From positions 7,927,735-7,991,734 of the forward strand of contig NW_004955416.1 of assembly GCF_000276665.1 (NCBI RefSeq): a stretch of DNA of 64,000 nucleotides, in the 5' to 3' direction. Position numbers and translations under genes: made by a program. The stretch comes from Chinchilla lanigera. Lineage: Eukaryota; Chordata; Mammalia; Rodentia; Chinchillidae. Shown piece by piece: positions 14,401 through 29,400 of the stretch. Numbering within the stretch: the first letter of the stretch is position 1; each line of letters starts with the position of its first letter. Below the pieces are notes generated by a model. The model did no database searches, was not told the origin of the DNA, and was given only the letters and a program-made list of their open reading frames with translations.

Positions 14401-17400
14401 AACTCACAATGATCCTCCTGCCTCAGCCTCCCAAGTGCTGGGATTACAGGCGTGTGCCACCATGCCTGGCTGAGAATCTCTTTTTTTGTCTCAGTTTTTA
14501 AAAAAATTTTTTTAGTTTATTAATACATAATGTTTACATTCATTGTAGGAAGTTGGTACATGTGGATAACACATCTTAATTCATTTGTTCATCCCCTCTC
14601 CCTTCCCTCCACCCATCTCCTCATCCCTTTCCCCTCTGGGAACAATCCAACTCCCTACTTCCTATTATCTATCTTTTATTTTGCCTGGAAATTCTTCTAC
14701 AAAATGACACCAGTAGCCAGGACAAATAATACCATGAGGATTGAAAATTGTATTTATGCTGGGTGAAACTACTTCAGATAAAATATAGGCATGTGTAACC
14801 CTCTAGACACACTGAAACATTATCATTATCTTTTATTTCTGGGTAAACATGTTCTTGGGAACTACTCTCTGGGAAAAACCTCTTAAACTTTACCCTGATT
14901 TCTCCCTCTCCTTGTGGTCCTGAAAATACCAAAACTGAACAAAAATACCAAACTATCTTATGCTTGTACCATCAAGAATCTTGTTATGTGAGAGATGATT
15001 TTCTCTGCTGAGACATGTTCTGGGTTTTTATTTTTGTTTTGTGAGATAGGAGCTCACTATGTAGTCCAGGCTGGCTTCAAACTCACAATCCTCCTTCCTC
15101 AGTCTAGCTTTCTGCCAAGACGCATTTACTGAATTCTCATTTAATACCTTCTATTTCTACTAACAATTCCAACATATAAAACATTCCTAAATTTACAAGA
15201 TCATGTCACCATATCTTTCACTTGCAAATTCCTGAGAAGTTATTTTATAAGCTTCTTTTCCAGAGGCATACTCTCCCTCCTTTTAATACAACAAATCCCT
15301 GTTTTCTGATCAATATTACCTATTAATCAAGACAAAACTTACATGAATTAATAACATATATAACCTCTGATATGAAAAATGGAAGGTACCTATTTTCTCT
15401 GTTCCTGACTCAGGACTCACCATAATCTTCCTGTGCGATGTTTACTACTACCCCTCCACCAATGTCAATTTGTCTCTGAGTAGAACTATCTTCCAGTTTC
15501 CTTAGGATTTCTTCCTGGATCCCATCATGACCCATGTCTCGTTTGCGGCTCATGAAATGGGCATACAACTCTGTCTGGGTGATCAAGAAGTTCAGTTTTC
15601 GTTGTTGCCTCTTGGCCTGAAGCAGGGAAAAGATGAAAGTAACAATAGAGCCAAATCATCAATTATATCCAAGGAAGAGTCAACAGAATTCATTAAACCT
15701 TTATACAGTTTACATATACTTTAATAAATCCTTTACTTAAAAAAGGTTAAAAAACGCTCATGAACAATTTTATTCTAGCCAAGTCAAGGTACTGAAAAGA
15801 AGAAATAACTTTCATCTATAATCTACAAATGAACTATTTTTTGCTGTCTTTTATAATATAAAATCTTTTCTCCTTTAGGTTTTTATCTGAAATATTTATT
15901 TCTTTGCTACGGTATTTTTACGTGATGGCACTGAGACATCAAGTAAATTCAAACACAGTGTTTTATAACCTAGGTAGTACATACACATGCACAGCCTTGT
16001 TATTTTTAAAAATAATACCCAAACTGAACTATCTCTATCTTTTGCTTATATCATCAAGAATCTTGTTCCATGAGAGATGATGCGTCAACTCATCACCAAA
16101 ACGCAAAGTAATTGAGTAGGAGCTACAAATTGTTTGCAATGGCAACAAAGCAATTATGTGAGTACAACATGTCAATCAAAAGAGTAAGGTACAAAAAAAA
16201 ATTTTAAAAAACAACAAAAAAAGAGTAAGGTAGTCCCCGCAAAAATCTGTGCCTCATCTATGATAATGAGGACTATAAAATATTAACATAAGCCAGGCAC
16301 AGTGGGGTGAGGCTGCAGCACCAGCCCTTAAACTTGAGCCCACAAGTTTAAGAACAGCATGGACAACACAGCAGGACTCTATCATCAAAAAGCAAAATGA
16401 AAAATAAACATATAGACCAAATATACACCACTACTGTTTTCACTGAACACAGGGACTCACATATCCTAAGACCACACTCTATCACTGAAATATACACTTA
16501 GTCTTGTACTGGCTTTTTAAAATGTGAAAAAACTAAATTAAAACTGCCTCAGAAATAATCAGGTAAGGAAAACAATCATTGTGTCAATAAATAAAACTAT
16601 TCTTAAACTATGAGTAAACAATAAAAATTACACTAAGTAAAGCATATTCTATAAACACCAAATTAAAGAGTCATTATTTTGAGTAACTATTTTATAATAA
16701 AATTCACATAAAGCATACTTGATTTATCCTTGACCCATCTCCTTGAAAAGAAAATAAGGAACACAGCAAAGAAAGGACAAAAGTCTCAAAGTATACTCTG
16801 TAAGATTTCATACCATGTAAAATTAATCCTTTCATCTTTCAGAATTTACAATACTTGATCCAGATTCAAATTAGAAGAAAATGTGAGAAGTTTGTAATAG
16901 CTAAATCTTGGAAACAGCCTAAATGTCCATCAACCAAGGAATGGATAAAGAAGATGTGGTTTCTTTAATATATAACGGAGTACTACTGTGCCATAAAGAA
17001 GGTGTAGCCTAAGACATTCTTAGGTAAATGGATGCACCTTGAGACCATACTCAAGTGAAATAAATCAGACACACATATGTAAACACTGCACCATCTCTCT
17101 GCTATGAGAAACTGAAAGTGTAAATAAGGACCAAAATATATATTAGGTATTGTAAAATAGGAAGAAAATGTTCAAAAGGGGAGGGGGAACAAGGAAGGAG
17201 GTAGGGGGAAAGGAAAGAACGCAAAAGTTAAAAAAAGTGAGAAAAGAAGGAAAAAATGGAAACAAACTTTCGTAAATAGGGAAGGGAGAAGGGTTTAAAG
17301 GGAGGGTAGGGGAATGGGAAAAAAGAATCAAAGTTATACCATGTACAGTATAAATTCCCTATGATAAATGTGATCATTATGTGTATCTAAAATAAAATCT

Positions 17401-20400
17401 GATTAAAAAAGAAAATGTGAGAGAAAACTGAGATTGTTCTCTTAAAGGATGCTGATATTCCATAGCTTAAATGCTACTTTAAAAAACCTTTCAGTAACAC
17501 ATTTACTTTGTATGCAAAGATAAGAAGTCTTCCTCAAAGCCATGATAAAGGATGGATAATCAAGAGCTCACCTACTTTGAAGAGTACTACACATAACTAA
17601 AAGAAAACAATGCCTGCTAATCCACTGATGTCCTTTCTTGTCTAAACCTCCATTTTTCTTGCATTCCTATCAATTATTTTCTCAACAGCAATCCAATAAC
17701 TTAATTCCCCTTACTCTAATAATATATACTATATACCCTAGATCAAATGACAACAAGTTTAACAACATGGGCCACAAGCTGGGCATAGTGGTGCATGGCT
17801 GTAATCTTAACACTCAGGAGGTTGAAGCAGGGAGACTGCCATGAGATCAAGGCCAGTGCAAGTTTCAAGGTCGTCCCAACTACATAGTGAGACCCTGTCT
17901 CAAGAAAACAGAATAAAGGGGCTGGCATGTTGGCACACTCCTGTAATCTAGTACTTAGGAAGCTGAGGCAAGAGGATCGCTGTGAGTTCAGCACCAGCCT
18001 GGGTGACATAGTGAGTTCAAGGCCAGCCTAAACTGCAGAGCAAGATCCTGTCTCAAAAACGAACAGCCAACCAATATGGACCACAAGTTGAAATAGTCAA
18101 ATAGGTGCGGTGTGGCAAGGGGGGCCCACAGGGGGATGCTCAAAAGAACTGGGCTAACTGCACTGTTCCTATCTGTTCAGTTTACACTCACACCTATCTA
18201 AAAAAAAAAAAAAAAAACCAGCACTTGAAAACAAATTATGATTAACTATTACATCCTTTTTTTTTTGTTCATTCCTTCTTACTCCTGTTGCTTCTCCAGA
18301 TAATATAGAAGAATATGATTGCACAGAACAGAGGAAGAGCACACAGGAGGGGTAAAAGGCCCAGAAGAGTGCCTTACTGGATAAATAAAAATTATATTTT
18401 TAAAAACTGCCTAGCTGGGCATGGTAGCATATGCCTGTAATCCCAGCACTCAGGAGGCTGAGGCAGGAGGATTGCTGTGAGCTCAAGGCCAGCCTGAGCT
18501 ACAAGGTAAGTTCAAGGTCAGCCTGTCTCAAAACGAGAAAACAAACAAACAACAACAACAAAAAAAAAAAAAACACTTGGGTCTAGGGATGTAACTCAGT
18601 GGCAGAATACCTGCCTAGTGTGCACAAGAACCCGGGGCATGGCAGAGTGGTAAAAAGAAAGAAAATAAAAAGAAAAATACTAATTCGGTGGAGGAGGGGC
18701 ACCAGGATAGAACTCACAACCTCATGCTTGCCAGGCAGGTGCTGTGTCCCTGAGCCATATCCCCGGGCAAAAAAACTAATTTCTGACAGTTTGGTTTAAT
18801 ATACAGTTTTCAAAGTACAAACTAATCTCTTAATTTGGTGGTAGTAACTATGGTTTTCAAAATTTCATGTTTTATCCTATGTAGCCTCAATGTAGTCACA
18901 GGTAGGGGGTTTTGAAGGTAGCTGGATTAGGGAAAATGAATGTGTATTAAGAGTAGCCTAGGGGCTGGGGATTTAGCTCAGCGGCAAAAGCGCCTGCCTG
19001 GCAAGCACAAGGTCGTGAGTTCGGTTCCAGGTACCAGAGAAAAACAAAAAAACAAAAAAACAAACAAAAAAAAAAAAGAGTAGCCTAACCTGGGTGTGGG
19101 TAGCACCAAAGGCAGGTAGCCTAGAAGGGATAAAAGGGAGATGCAGACTGCCATCACTGTTTCACTGATCACTGCTTCTTTCTGCAGTGATCTGTTTCTC
19201 CTCTGCAATCCCCTCTGCTATGCCACCCGACTATGGACTGAAACCTCTACACACTGTCAGCTGAAGTAAACCTTTCCTCCTTTAACTTTGGGTATCAGGT
19301 ATTTTGTCATGCAAGGAGAAATGTATCTAAGACACCATACCTCCCGCATTTCCTCATCCAATTTCCGCTGTTCCAAAGCTTCCTTCTCTGCACGCTTGCG
19401 GTGCTCCTTCTCTACCTTCTCATATTTCTTCCAGTACAGAAGCATTTCCTTGGTGAGGCGGCGGGCACGAGGCAAAGTCTCCTTACAGTTCTTCTGGGCC
19501 TGCAGGGCAGCTCGGCGCACCTCCTTCATGCACTGGTGGGCAAGCTGAGAACAGCAACATCATCATGATCGGGTAGGACCCAAGACCAGGGACAGGTCTC
19601 TCTTAACTCTAAATCACATCACATCTTAAATCTATTCGGTAGGAACAGTACTTTCATGGCCACATCTCTTTCTCCCTCAATTTGATTAATATCCCTATAT
19701 AATACTGCAGCCCAACTTTGAAGGTAATGTGAGAAATAAGAAATCTGTCCACGTCAACCACCTAGGGCCAGGGATATAGCGCAGCGGCACAGTGCCTGGC
19801 AAAGTGCAAGGTCCTGGGTTTGACTTCTGATACTGAAACACCTAAACACACACACATACACACACACACACAGGTACACATACAATCAACCACTTAGAAG
19901 GTGTCAAGTATAACAACTAAGAGGACCTGAGATGTGCTGGTTAAGTTTCAAAGTATTATCAGACACATTAACAATAGCTATTACTGCCTAGTATATGTTA
20001 AGTACTACTTTAAATTTAGTATGTATTAATTTATTCTCCACTAAAACCCTCTGTTATCTCATCTAATCCTCACAACATCCCTCAAAAGTTGTGTTACTTC
20101 CCTCTAATGGAAGGTGTTCCCATCAGCAGTTCTTAGAGAAAGAGACTAAGCACAGGAAAACTCCGTATCTCCCCAGTGAATCAAGGGTGGACTATGGTTT
20201 CGTGCACAAAGGACCAAATACCAAAAATGTAAGGAAGAACAATTTTACTTATTAAATAAAGAATATTTATAAACGCTCTTAGATACTATTAGATTTATGA
20301 TCAACAACTGACAGACAAAAATACTAGCAAGAACATATGAAAAGAAAATGAAACAGAAAATATAAAACTACAGTGTTACCTTTCGGCTATTAGTGAGAAA

Positions 20401-23400
20401 CAGGTTCCGAGCTGAAGCTTTCTGCTTGTTGGCCTAAAAGATTTAAAAGTAGTATTTTTTAGGATTCATTTTTTGAAATAAGATTATGTAGACTGACAGT
20501 ATTTTTTATTCAATTCCTAAAGGACTGAAAAATAAAACATCAATTATATACATGCACAACACATTACTTTTAAAAGCTACATCAGTGTACTGTTTTGGCA
20601 CATATAAAACTATTAAAGAAACATTAAGAATAAACTACTATTGAGAGCACCAGATTCCAGAATGGTGATGGTGGCAGCACAGAGAATCTGTTCCTTGGGA
20701 TTGGATTCAGAGTGCTCAGCAAACCAGGTACTTGACCCCTCCAGCCAAGAGAGAGGGAAGCCTGGCTACTGCTCCACCTGGCAGCACCTTGGCATCATCC
20801 ACATGGTGCTGGTTTTAGGTGCATGCTGAATAGAAAAGTTGTGGGTTCAGGAAGGCTTCCACCCAGATTTCACAAGGCCCGAGTGGCCANNNNNNNNNNN
20901 NNNNNNNNNNNNNNNNNNNNNNNNNNNNNNNNNNNNNNNNNNNNNNNNNNNNNNNNNNNNNNNNNNNNNNNNNNNNNNNNNNNNNNNNNNNNNNNNNNNN
21001 NNNNNNNNNNNNNNNNNNNNNNNNNNNNNNNNNNNNNNNNNNNNNNNNNNNNNNNNNNNNNNNNNNNNNNNNNNNNNNNNNNNNNNNNNNNNNNNNNNNN
21101 NNNNNNNNNNNNNNNNNNNNNNNNNNNNNNNNNNNNNNNNNNNNNNNNNNNNNNNNNNNNNNNNNNNNNNNNNNNNNNNNNNNNNNNNNNNNNNNNNNNN
21201 NNNNNNNNNNNNNNNNNNNNNNNNNNNNNNNNNNNNNNNNNNNNNNNNNNNNNNNNNNNNNNNNNNNNNNNNNNNNNNNNNNNNNNNNNNNNNNNNNNNN
21301 NNNNNNNNNNNNNNNNNNNNNNNNNNNNNNNNNNNNNNNNNNNNNNNNNNNNNNNNNNNNNNNNNNNNNNNNNNNNNNNNNNNNNNNNNNNNNNNNNNNN
21401 NNNNNNNNNNNNNNNNNNNNNNNNNNNNNNNNNNNNNNNNNNNNNNNNNNNNNNNNNNNNNNNNNNNNNNNNNNNNNNNNNNNNNNNNNNNNNNNNNNNN
21501 NNNNNNNNNNNNNNNNNNNNNNNNNNNNNNNNNNNNNNNNNNNNNNNNNNNNNNNNNNNNNNNNNNNNNNNNNNNNNNNNNNNNNNNNNNNNNNNNNNNN
21601 NNNNNNNNNNNNNNNNNNNNNNNNNNNNNNNNNNNNNNNNNNNNNNNNNNNNNNNNNNNNNNNNNNNNNNNNNNNNNNNNNNNNNNNNNNNNNNNNNNNN
21701 NNNNNNNNNNNNNNNNNNNNNNNNNNNNNNNNNNNNNNNNNNNNNNNNNNNNNNNNNNNNNNNNNNNNNNNNNNNNNNNNNNNNNNNNNNNNNNNNNNNN
21801 NNNNNNNNNNNNNNNNNNNNNNNNNNNNNNNNNNNNNNNNNNNNNNNNNNNNNNNNNNNNNNNNNNNNNNNNNNNNNNNNNNNNNNNNNAAAGAGTCTTG
21901 TCCTCTTTCTCTTCCTCCTTTCTTACTGCTTTTGCTGACTTCCAATGCCATGAATGGCTGCCCTTCTGCCATGTGCTACCCTGACTTGGAACCAGCCAAT
22001 AATAGGATGAAACCTGTACAAACTGTGAGCTATATAAATCTTTCCCCCTTAAAAAATAATAATAATAATAATAACCTAGTGTTGCAGTTGCCTTGAACAG
22101 AGTTTTCTGTATATTTTTGGAAAGAATCTAAGTTATTCTGTCCTGAAGGGACAGGAGAATGTTATCTATCCAAACCTGAACACTACCCTGATGAAAACAT
22201 TGTTTCCAAGCATGGTGATACACACTTGTAATTCCACACTCTGGGATGCTGAGACAGGAGGATCACAAGTTCAAACCCAGCCCAGACAACTTAGCAAGGC
22301 CCTATCTCAAAATACATGCGCTGCTGAAGTAAGCATGTTCCTATCTCAAGATAAAAAATGAAAAAAAGGTAGGGATGTAACTCAAGTGCATGAAGGCCTA
22401 TGTTCAATCCCTATCCTGCATGCCCCAACCATCACACATACACTTATTGCTTTCAAGGACCAATATGCAAAGCTGAGACCCCAAGGCCACCAGGTACAAG
22501 AATCATTGTAAGGTGAGGAAAGTAAACTGGCTTCCCAGTTTGGAATTCTACCCTAATTACAAACTTGGGTAAATCTCCTCCCACTATTACTGAAATTTTG
22601 CAACCATTTAAGCTTCATCTCTTCCAATAAAAAATCCCCAAGGCAGACCTAACACAAGATGACTCAGCAACCCAGAAGCTAGTCTGCAGCTCTTCTAAAT
22701 TTTCCACTCTAGCTTAAAAGAAACAGGGGCTGGGGATTTAGCTCAGTGGCAAAGCACCTGCCTGGCAAGTGCAAGGTCATGAGTTCGGTTCCCGGTACCG
22801 GAGAAAAACCAAAAAAAAGAAACAAACAAACAAATAAGAATACTCTTAAAAAAGAAACCTGAGTTCCCATGAAAAAAAGAAGGGCAAAGCGAATGCAACA
22901 TTACTCAGCTCTCTCCTTGGTGCTGAAGAAACTAGTTCAAAATTACAGAGCACTAGGGATTTTACCTCAGAGATAGAGTGCTTGGCTAACATGTGCAAGG
23001 CCCTGGCTTCAATCCCCAACACTATAAAAACAAAATACAGTTACACAGAGAATTCAAAGCCATCTATAATGTTCCTACCTCAGACTGCCTTCTTCAGGAA
23101 GAAGAGAATTTTTAGTCTTTACAAAAATTTTTTCTTATTTCAAAGTCAACAACCTCAAAATTCCCACTGAAAAGTTGTTCCTTATCATAAAATAGACATC
23201 ATCTAAAATTTCTTTTTTTTTTGTTGGCTTCTGAGACAGGGTCTTGCTATATAGTTCAGGCTGGCCTTCAACCCACTATGTAGCTCAAGTTAGCCTTGAA
23301 CTCAAGGCACTCCTCATGCCTCAGCCTCCCTCATGCTGTGATTGCAGGCAAGGGCCACCACAACTGGCTTAAAAGTTCTTCATCAGGTATGAAAGCAGGT

Positions 23401-26400
23401 TTTCCTGTAACTTTCCCAACAAGAGTGCTCATACATAAATTATTTCTCCAGAAATACTAACTGCTATATGAAAAAAAACCACAATTTTATAGTAGTGAAG
23501 TACTACCATACTAGGGGATCAAAGCTAGTATTATCAATATTGGGGTAGATATATTATGTGTCATTTGATATACCAAGAAGGATTTATCAGTCCTGTGATA
23601 ATCCCGTCAAACTGTGAAAATGCAAAAGTCAAATCTGCAGAAATATGAGACAAACCGAACTTCAGACACATTCTACAAAATAACAGCTCTATTCTCTCCA
23701 AGAATAACAGTGTCACAGCAGATGAAGACTGAGGCATTATTTCAGATTAAAGAGCTATAACAACTAAATGCAACAAATAGTCCTAGATCTGATTTTTGAC
23801 TGAACTGGGGTAGGACAGGAGGAAGAATTATAAAGGAATTGTTCAAAGCTGGGCATGGTGGCCCATACCTGAAATTCTGGCTATTTGGGCTGAGACAAGG
23901 GGATCACCAGTGTGAGGCCAGCCTGGCCAATTTAGGAATACTTTCTCAAAATTTGAATTTTTAAAATTTTTTCAATGGTAGAGTGCCTAGCATATAATAT
24001 GAGGCCCTGGGTTCAGCCCCCAGTATTACTAATAAATAAGCAAGCAGACAAATAAAGATGAAAAATAAAAAGGAGTTATTGGGACCACCAATAAAATTTT
24101 AATATGGACTAAGAAACAGATAATAGCATTATACCACTGTTAAAGTTCCTAATATTTATAACATCAGTGTAAATGTATATAGAGAATTTCTTTTTTCTTA
24201 GAAAATACATTTAAGTATTTAGGAAAAAGTTTAGCATTAACCTTTAATTTAGGAAAAAAAAATTTTTTTCTTAGAAATTTCTTTTTTCTTTTCTTAGAAT
24301 TTTCTTTTCTTTAGAATTTTCTTTTCTTAGAATTTCTTTTTTCTTAGAAAATACATTTAAGTATTTAGGAAAAAGTTTAGCATTAACCCTTAATTTAGGA
24401 AAAATTTTTATTTAGGAAAAAGTTTATCAAATTAACCCTAAACATGGTTGAGAAAAAAAAAATACGCATTTATATAATTAAAGCTAATGAAGTAAATAAT
24501 TGCTAAGTAAGGAGAAAGCATGTAAATAACATTCTTATTCTTTTTTCTTTAAGGTACTGAAATTGAACTCAGGACCTCACAATTGCCAGGCAGGTGATAC
24601 ACCAGCCCCTTAAATTATTCTTGTCAAAAATTTTCAAATCTGGACCTCATGCTTGCCAAGCAGGCACCATGGACTCTGAATTAAATTTAGACTTACAGAA
24701 AAAGTACAAAAATAGTACAGAGTTCACTTACATCTCTTCCCTCGCTTCCCTAATTTTATTATTTTTTTTTTAACAAATGTAATGCTTTATTTTTATTTAC
24801 TTATTTTTTTGGTCTTTTTGAGACAGGGTCTCACTATGCAGTTCAGACTGGTTTTGAACTCATTCTGTAGCCCAGACTGGCCTCGAACTTGAAGAGATCC
24901 TCTTGCCTCAGCCTCCCTAGTGCTGGGATTACAGGTATACACCACCATACCCAGCTGCTCCCCTAATTTTAACACCTTATATATATAATCACAGAACAAT
25001 TAAGAAAAAGAAAGTAATAGTACAAGAGTATTACTACTATTATTCATTAATTCATCCATCCATCTATCCATCCTTGCTTTGAGACTGGCCTCGAACTTGC
25101 AGAGCTGGGGACTAAACCCAGGACCTTGAGAATGCTAAGCACTGCCACTGAACTGTATCTCAAGGCCCTTGGTATATTATTAACTAGTTACTGGTACTAT
25201 TAACTGATACAATATTATTAACTAATTATTAACCATTCTCTATATACAATATTATTAACTAAGCTACAGGTCTTATGTCAACACTATCCTTTCATTATTC
25301 CAGGATCATTTACAAGATTCTACATTACAACTGGCTGATTTTCTCTGTAATCTTTTCATGTCAATATTTCCTAAATCTTTTTTCTTTATGTTGTTGATAC
25401 TCTTAAAAAATATGACTCAGTTATATCCCCCAATTTGGGTTTTTCTGGTATTTTTTTTCAAGATTAAAATGAAGTTATACATTCTGCAAGAATGTCACAG
25501 AAACAATATGTTATTCTCAATGTCACATCAAGGAGCTTGTGGTGTCACAATTTTTTGCTTGATTTTTGAGACAGGGTCTTGCTATGTAGTTCAGGCTGGC
25601 CCTGAACTATGTAGCTGAGGCTGGCCTCAAACTTGCAGTGATCCTCCTGCCTGAGCCTCCTACGTGCTGAGATAATAGGTGTGCACCATCCACACCCAGA
25701 AATGTCACAATTTATAGGATTAAGTTATGATTATACTTGGTTAAGATATACAGGGCTGGGGCTATAGCTCCATGGTAAAGCACTAGCCTAGAACTAATAA
25801 GGTCCTGAGTTTGCTATCCAGCATTTTGTTTGTATTTGTCTTGATTTTTGTGACAGACTAGCCTTGAATTCAGTATGTAGCCCAAACTCACAGTATGGCC
25901 TCAAACTCACAGTGATTCTCGAGCCTCATCCTCCCAAGTGTCGGTACTACAGGTATGCGCTATCATGCTCAGAACTATATAGCACGTTAAGTCATTAAGT
26001 TGTACGTGCTAGACTCAATCTGGGAATCTTCCTCTCAGAAAGGCAGGATAGGGGCTGGGGATTTAGCTCAGCGGCACAGTGCCTGCTTGGCAAGCGCAAG
26101 GTCATGAGTTCCATCGCCAGTATCGAAGAAAAAAAAACCAGAAAGGCAGGATGATAGGCAGCCTCTACTACACCTGGCTTATCATCATCATCATCATCAT
26201 CATCACATTATTAAAATAAAAGGTAGCCTATGTGCTCTGTGAGAGGAACAGAAATTCAGAAGGTGAGGTTATTCATTAATTTGCTCTTTCAGTAAGCCTG
26301 AAGCTTAAGCACTAAGCACCAAGCTCACTGCTCTTTGTCCATGAGCTCCCAGCATACGGGAATTTTTAAACTCTGCCTCTGCTTTTTGTGTATTTTTTTT

Positions 26401-29400
26401 TCTTTTAAATGTAACCACTGTCTTGTGAATTCTGACCAAATTTTAGAAAAAAGTTAACTGAAAACAGCACTACTCAGCAATGTCTAATTCAACAGATTAG
26501 TTTCCTTTCTGACCTCTGTCATGGATGCAGCTGTCACAGCCTCTTCCCCACGGACAGTGGGGAAAGAAAACATTCTCCCGCCCCACTGGCTGGCAGGCAT
26601 CTGCAGTCCTTACCTTTGGCAGCTCCTTTTTCACAATGCTGAGCCAAACTTTCCTGCGGCGAGCATTGAGCTGCTCAATGGATAAGTGCTTCTTCTTGGT
26701 ACCAGGGGGAGGTGCATCATGAGAAAACTTGGCAAAAACTTTGGCCTGGTGGTGGTGACGACGAGGGGATTCTTCAGAGGAAAGCTCTTCATCTCTTCGT
26801 CTTTTTTTCTTCACCTTTTTTAACTTAGCTGCAAAGGAAACAGATGCTCACAGGTTGTATCTCTTCCCTTACACAGGAGAGAGCCACAGAACATCTTCAT
26901 TGCTTTAAGAAAACTGTAGTTGCTTTCCTCATGCTACCTCAAGCTGCCACTCTCTGTCTCCCTTTATCTATTCAAGCCTGTAAGTATTCCCAGAGAAAGA
27001 TCTCATTAACTTGGAAAAGAACACTGGATACTCCCCGCCTACATCAAAGAGAAAATACAGGATAAAACCCAAGACCGAAATTTCTGTTGAACTCAACACT
27101 AGCAAAGGAGGTTTACAAAACATTACTGTGCTCAAGTAATAGTCAAAAGGAAGGAAACTTAACTTCTACGTGGTAGCAGTGTAAGGTAGCTAAAGGAAAG
27201 GGGCAGGAGAAAAAAACCCATAGGTAGATATGACACAAAAATTAGTGAGAGGAAAAAAAAAATCATACATAGAACAAAAATTAAGTCAGTTTGAGAGGAG
27301 TGGAGGATGAGAAAATGCAGAATTTAAAAAGGATGGGGTGGGGGAGAGGAAACAAGAAGAGGCTTTCTGAGTAAAATTTGTACCTTCAAGGGAACAAAAT
27401 CTGCAGTACAGAGATAGTTTAAAACTTTCCCTTCCTCTTTCCTCCCCGGTTTCCAACTGCTTAGAGCTCAGTAAGGAAGGAAGGACACTTCCTGACAAAT
27501 ACACAAACACTAGAAGACCACCAGGAGGTATCTATTTAAATCACCTCATCAACAACTGTAACTTATTCCAAACACTTTAAGGTTACTCTTCCTATTTCCC
27601 TATACAGAACCACCTGTTCCCCATCCCAGAACATTGTCAACACTGGGAGAGAATTTAAAAGTAAAAAGGAATAAACTATTGGCCTAACTTTTGGCTAGGA
27701 ATCTGTAGTTCTTAAATCTTTCTAATTATGTGAAAGACCATAAACCAAATATGAAAAAAGGCTAACAATACTACTAATTAAAAAGGAGAGTCTAGGACTG
27801 TTCAGATTAAGCAAATTTCTACTAATTATTGTTATATTGTATACTATGTCTAAAATCCAAAAGCACCAGCAGACCACACAAAATTCTGAAACTAAGAATG
27901 AATAAATGTGAAAGGTAGTTCAGCAAACTAACCTTTAAGCTTCTTGTCCTCTTTGAATTTCTTTTTTCTGGGTCCAAGTAAGTGCCGCTGCTGCTCATAG
28001 AAGGGATCATATGTTGAGAGCAGGCCTGCACTGTAGTACTGGTATTGCTGTAACTGAAGAAGGCGAAGACTGATGGGCTTATATTTTATAGCAAAGTCTT
28101 CAAATCCTATTTACTACAGAATGCTAAACCAAAGGAAATTGCAGGGGCTGGGGATTTAGCTCAGCCGCAAAAGCGCCTGCCTGGCAAGCGCAAGGTCGTG
28201 AGTTCGGTTCCCGGTACCAGAGAAAAACCAAAAAAAAAAAAAAAAACCCAAAAAAAACAAAGGAAATTACAGCTCTTAAATATTCTTCCCAATAGAGACC
28301 AACAGGAATTTAATACATCAAAAAATGTCCTTAACTTCAAAGTAAAATAGGTTCAACTGCTAGGCAAAAGACAGGCTACTAGAAAAACTTAGGAAAAACT
28401 TTCCAGCTTCTGAATCTTTGCCAGAGCATTTACCTATTCCTCACATACATTTGAGATGAAATTAATTCCCTACAAAAAGGTCTCCCCCTGGAAATTAATC
28501 AACAAGAAATGAAGCATATTTCCATTACCAATTGATCCATAGACTCACTAGGTTCCTGAGACTTGCTACCATTTACTCACCAGTAATCCCAATTCTCCAA
28601 TCTTTCAAGACTTTCTTCTTCATCTTCCACTAAGAGAGGCTGCCATTATTAGGAGTGGCACCTGTGTTGTCAGAATTCTAATATATGAGTAACTTTTTCC
28701 ATCTAGGAAGCACTAAATCCTTTCAAACATTTAAACTGACCCACCACTTATTACTAATGTATAAATATGAAAATAATTAAAATCAAGTAGCTGTGTGTGG
28801 TGGTGCACACCTGTAATCCCAGCACCTGGGGGGCTGAGTCAGGACAATTGTGGCAAGTTCGAAGCCAGCTGGGACTACCTAGTGTGTTCAAGGCCAGCCT
28901 GAACTACAGAGCAAGACCTTGTCTCGGGGCGGGGCGTGGAGGGGCGGGGGATCACATAGACCTTGTTCCTTGGTCACAGCCAACCAAGTTGTCTAAGGAC
29001 TGAAACTAGAATGGAAGAGTAACATGGAGAACTATTATAAGGTCAAGAGTCAAAATTAAACCATTATCTTATTATATAATAGAAGCCTATAAAGTTTCTT
29101 ACATGTATCTTTTACTTCAGTTTTTAAAATGAGCAAGTATCTGAAGTGCCCAATGCCTTAGATCTAGACTTTAAGAAGAAATATGGCCAGGTGTGGTGAA
29201 GCATGCCTGCAATCTCAGCATTTTGGGAGGCTAAGGCAGGAGGATCACAAATTCAAGTCAAGCCTAGGTAACTTGGTGAGAATATGTGTCAAAAATTTAA
29301 AAAAGGGTTGAGACCCTGTCTCAAAAAAATAAATAAAAAGGGTGGTGGATGGAGCTCAGTGCAAAGGCCCTGAGTTCAATCCTCAGCACCACAAAAAGGG

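Noticed and set aside
19288..19548. 86-residue plus-strand frame
   Set aside because: Antisense shadow of INO80 coding exon 8.
20815..21984. Three 370-385 residue frames
   Set aside because: They consist almost entirely of the 1000-N gap.
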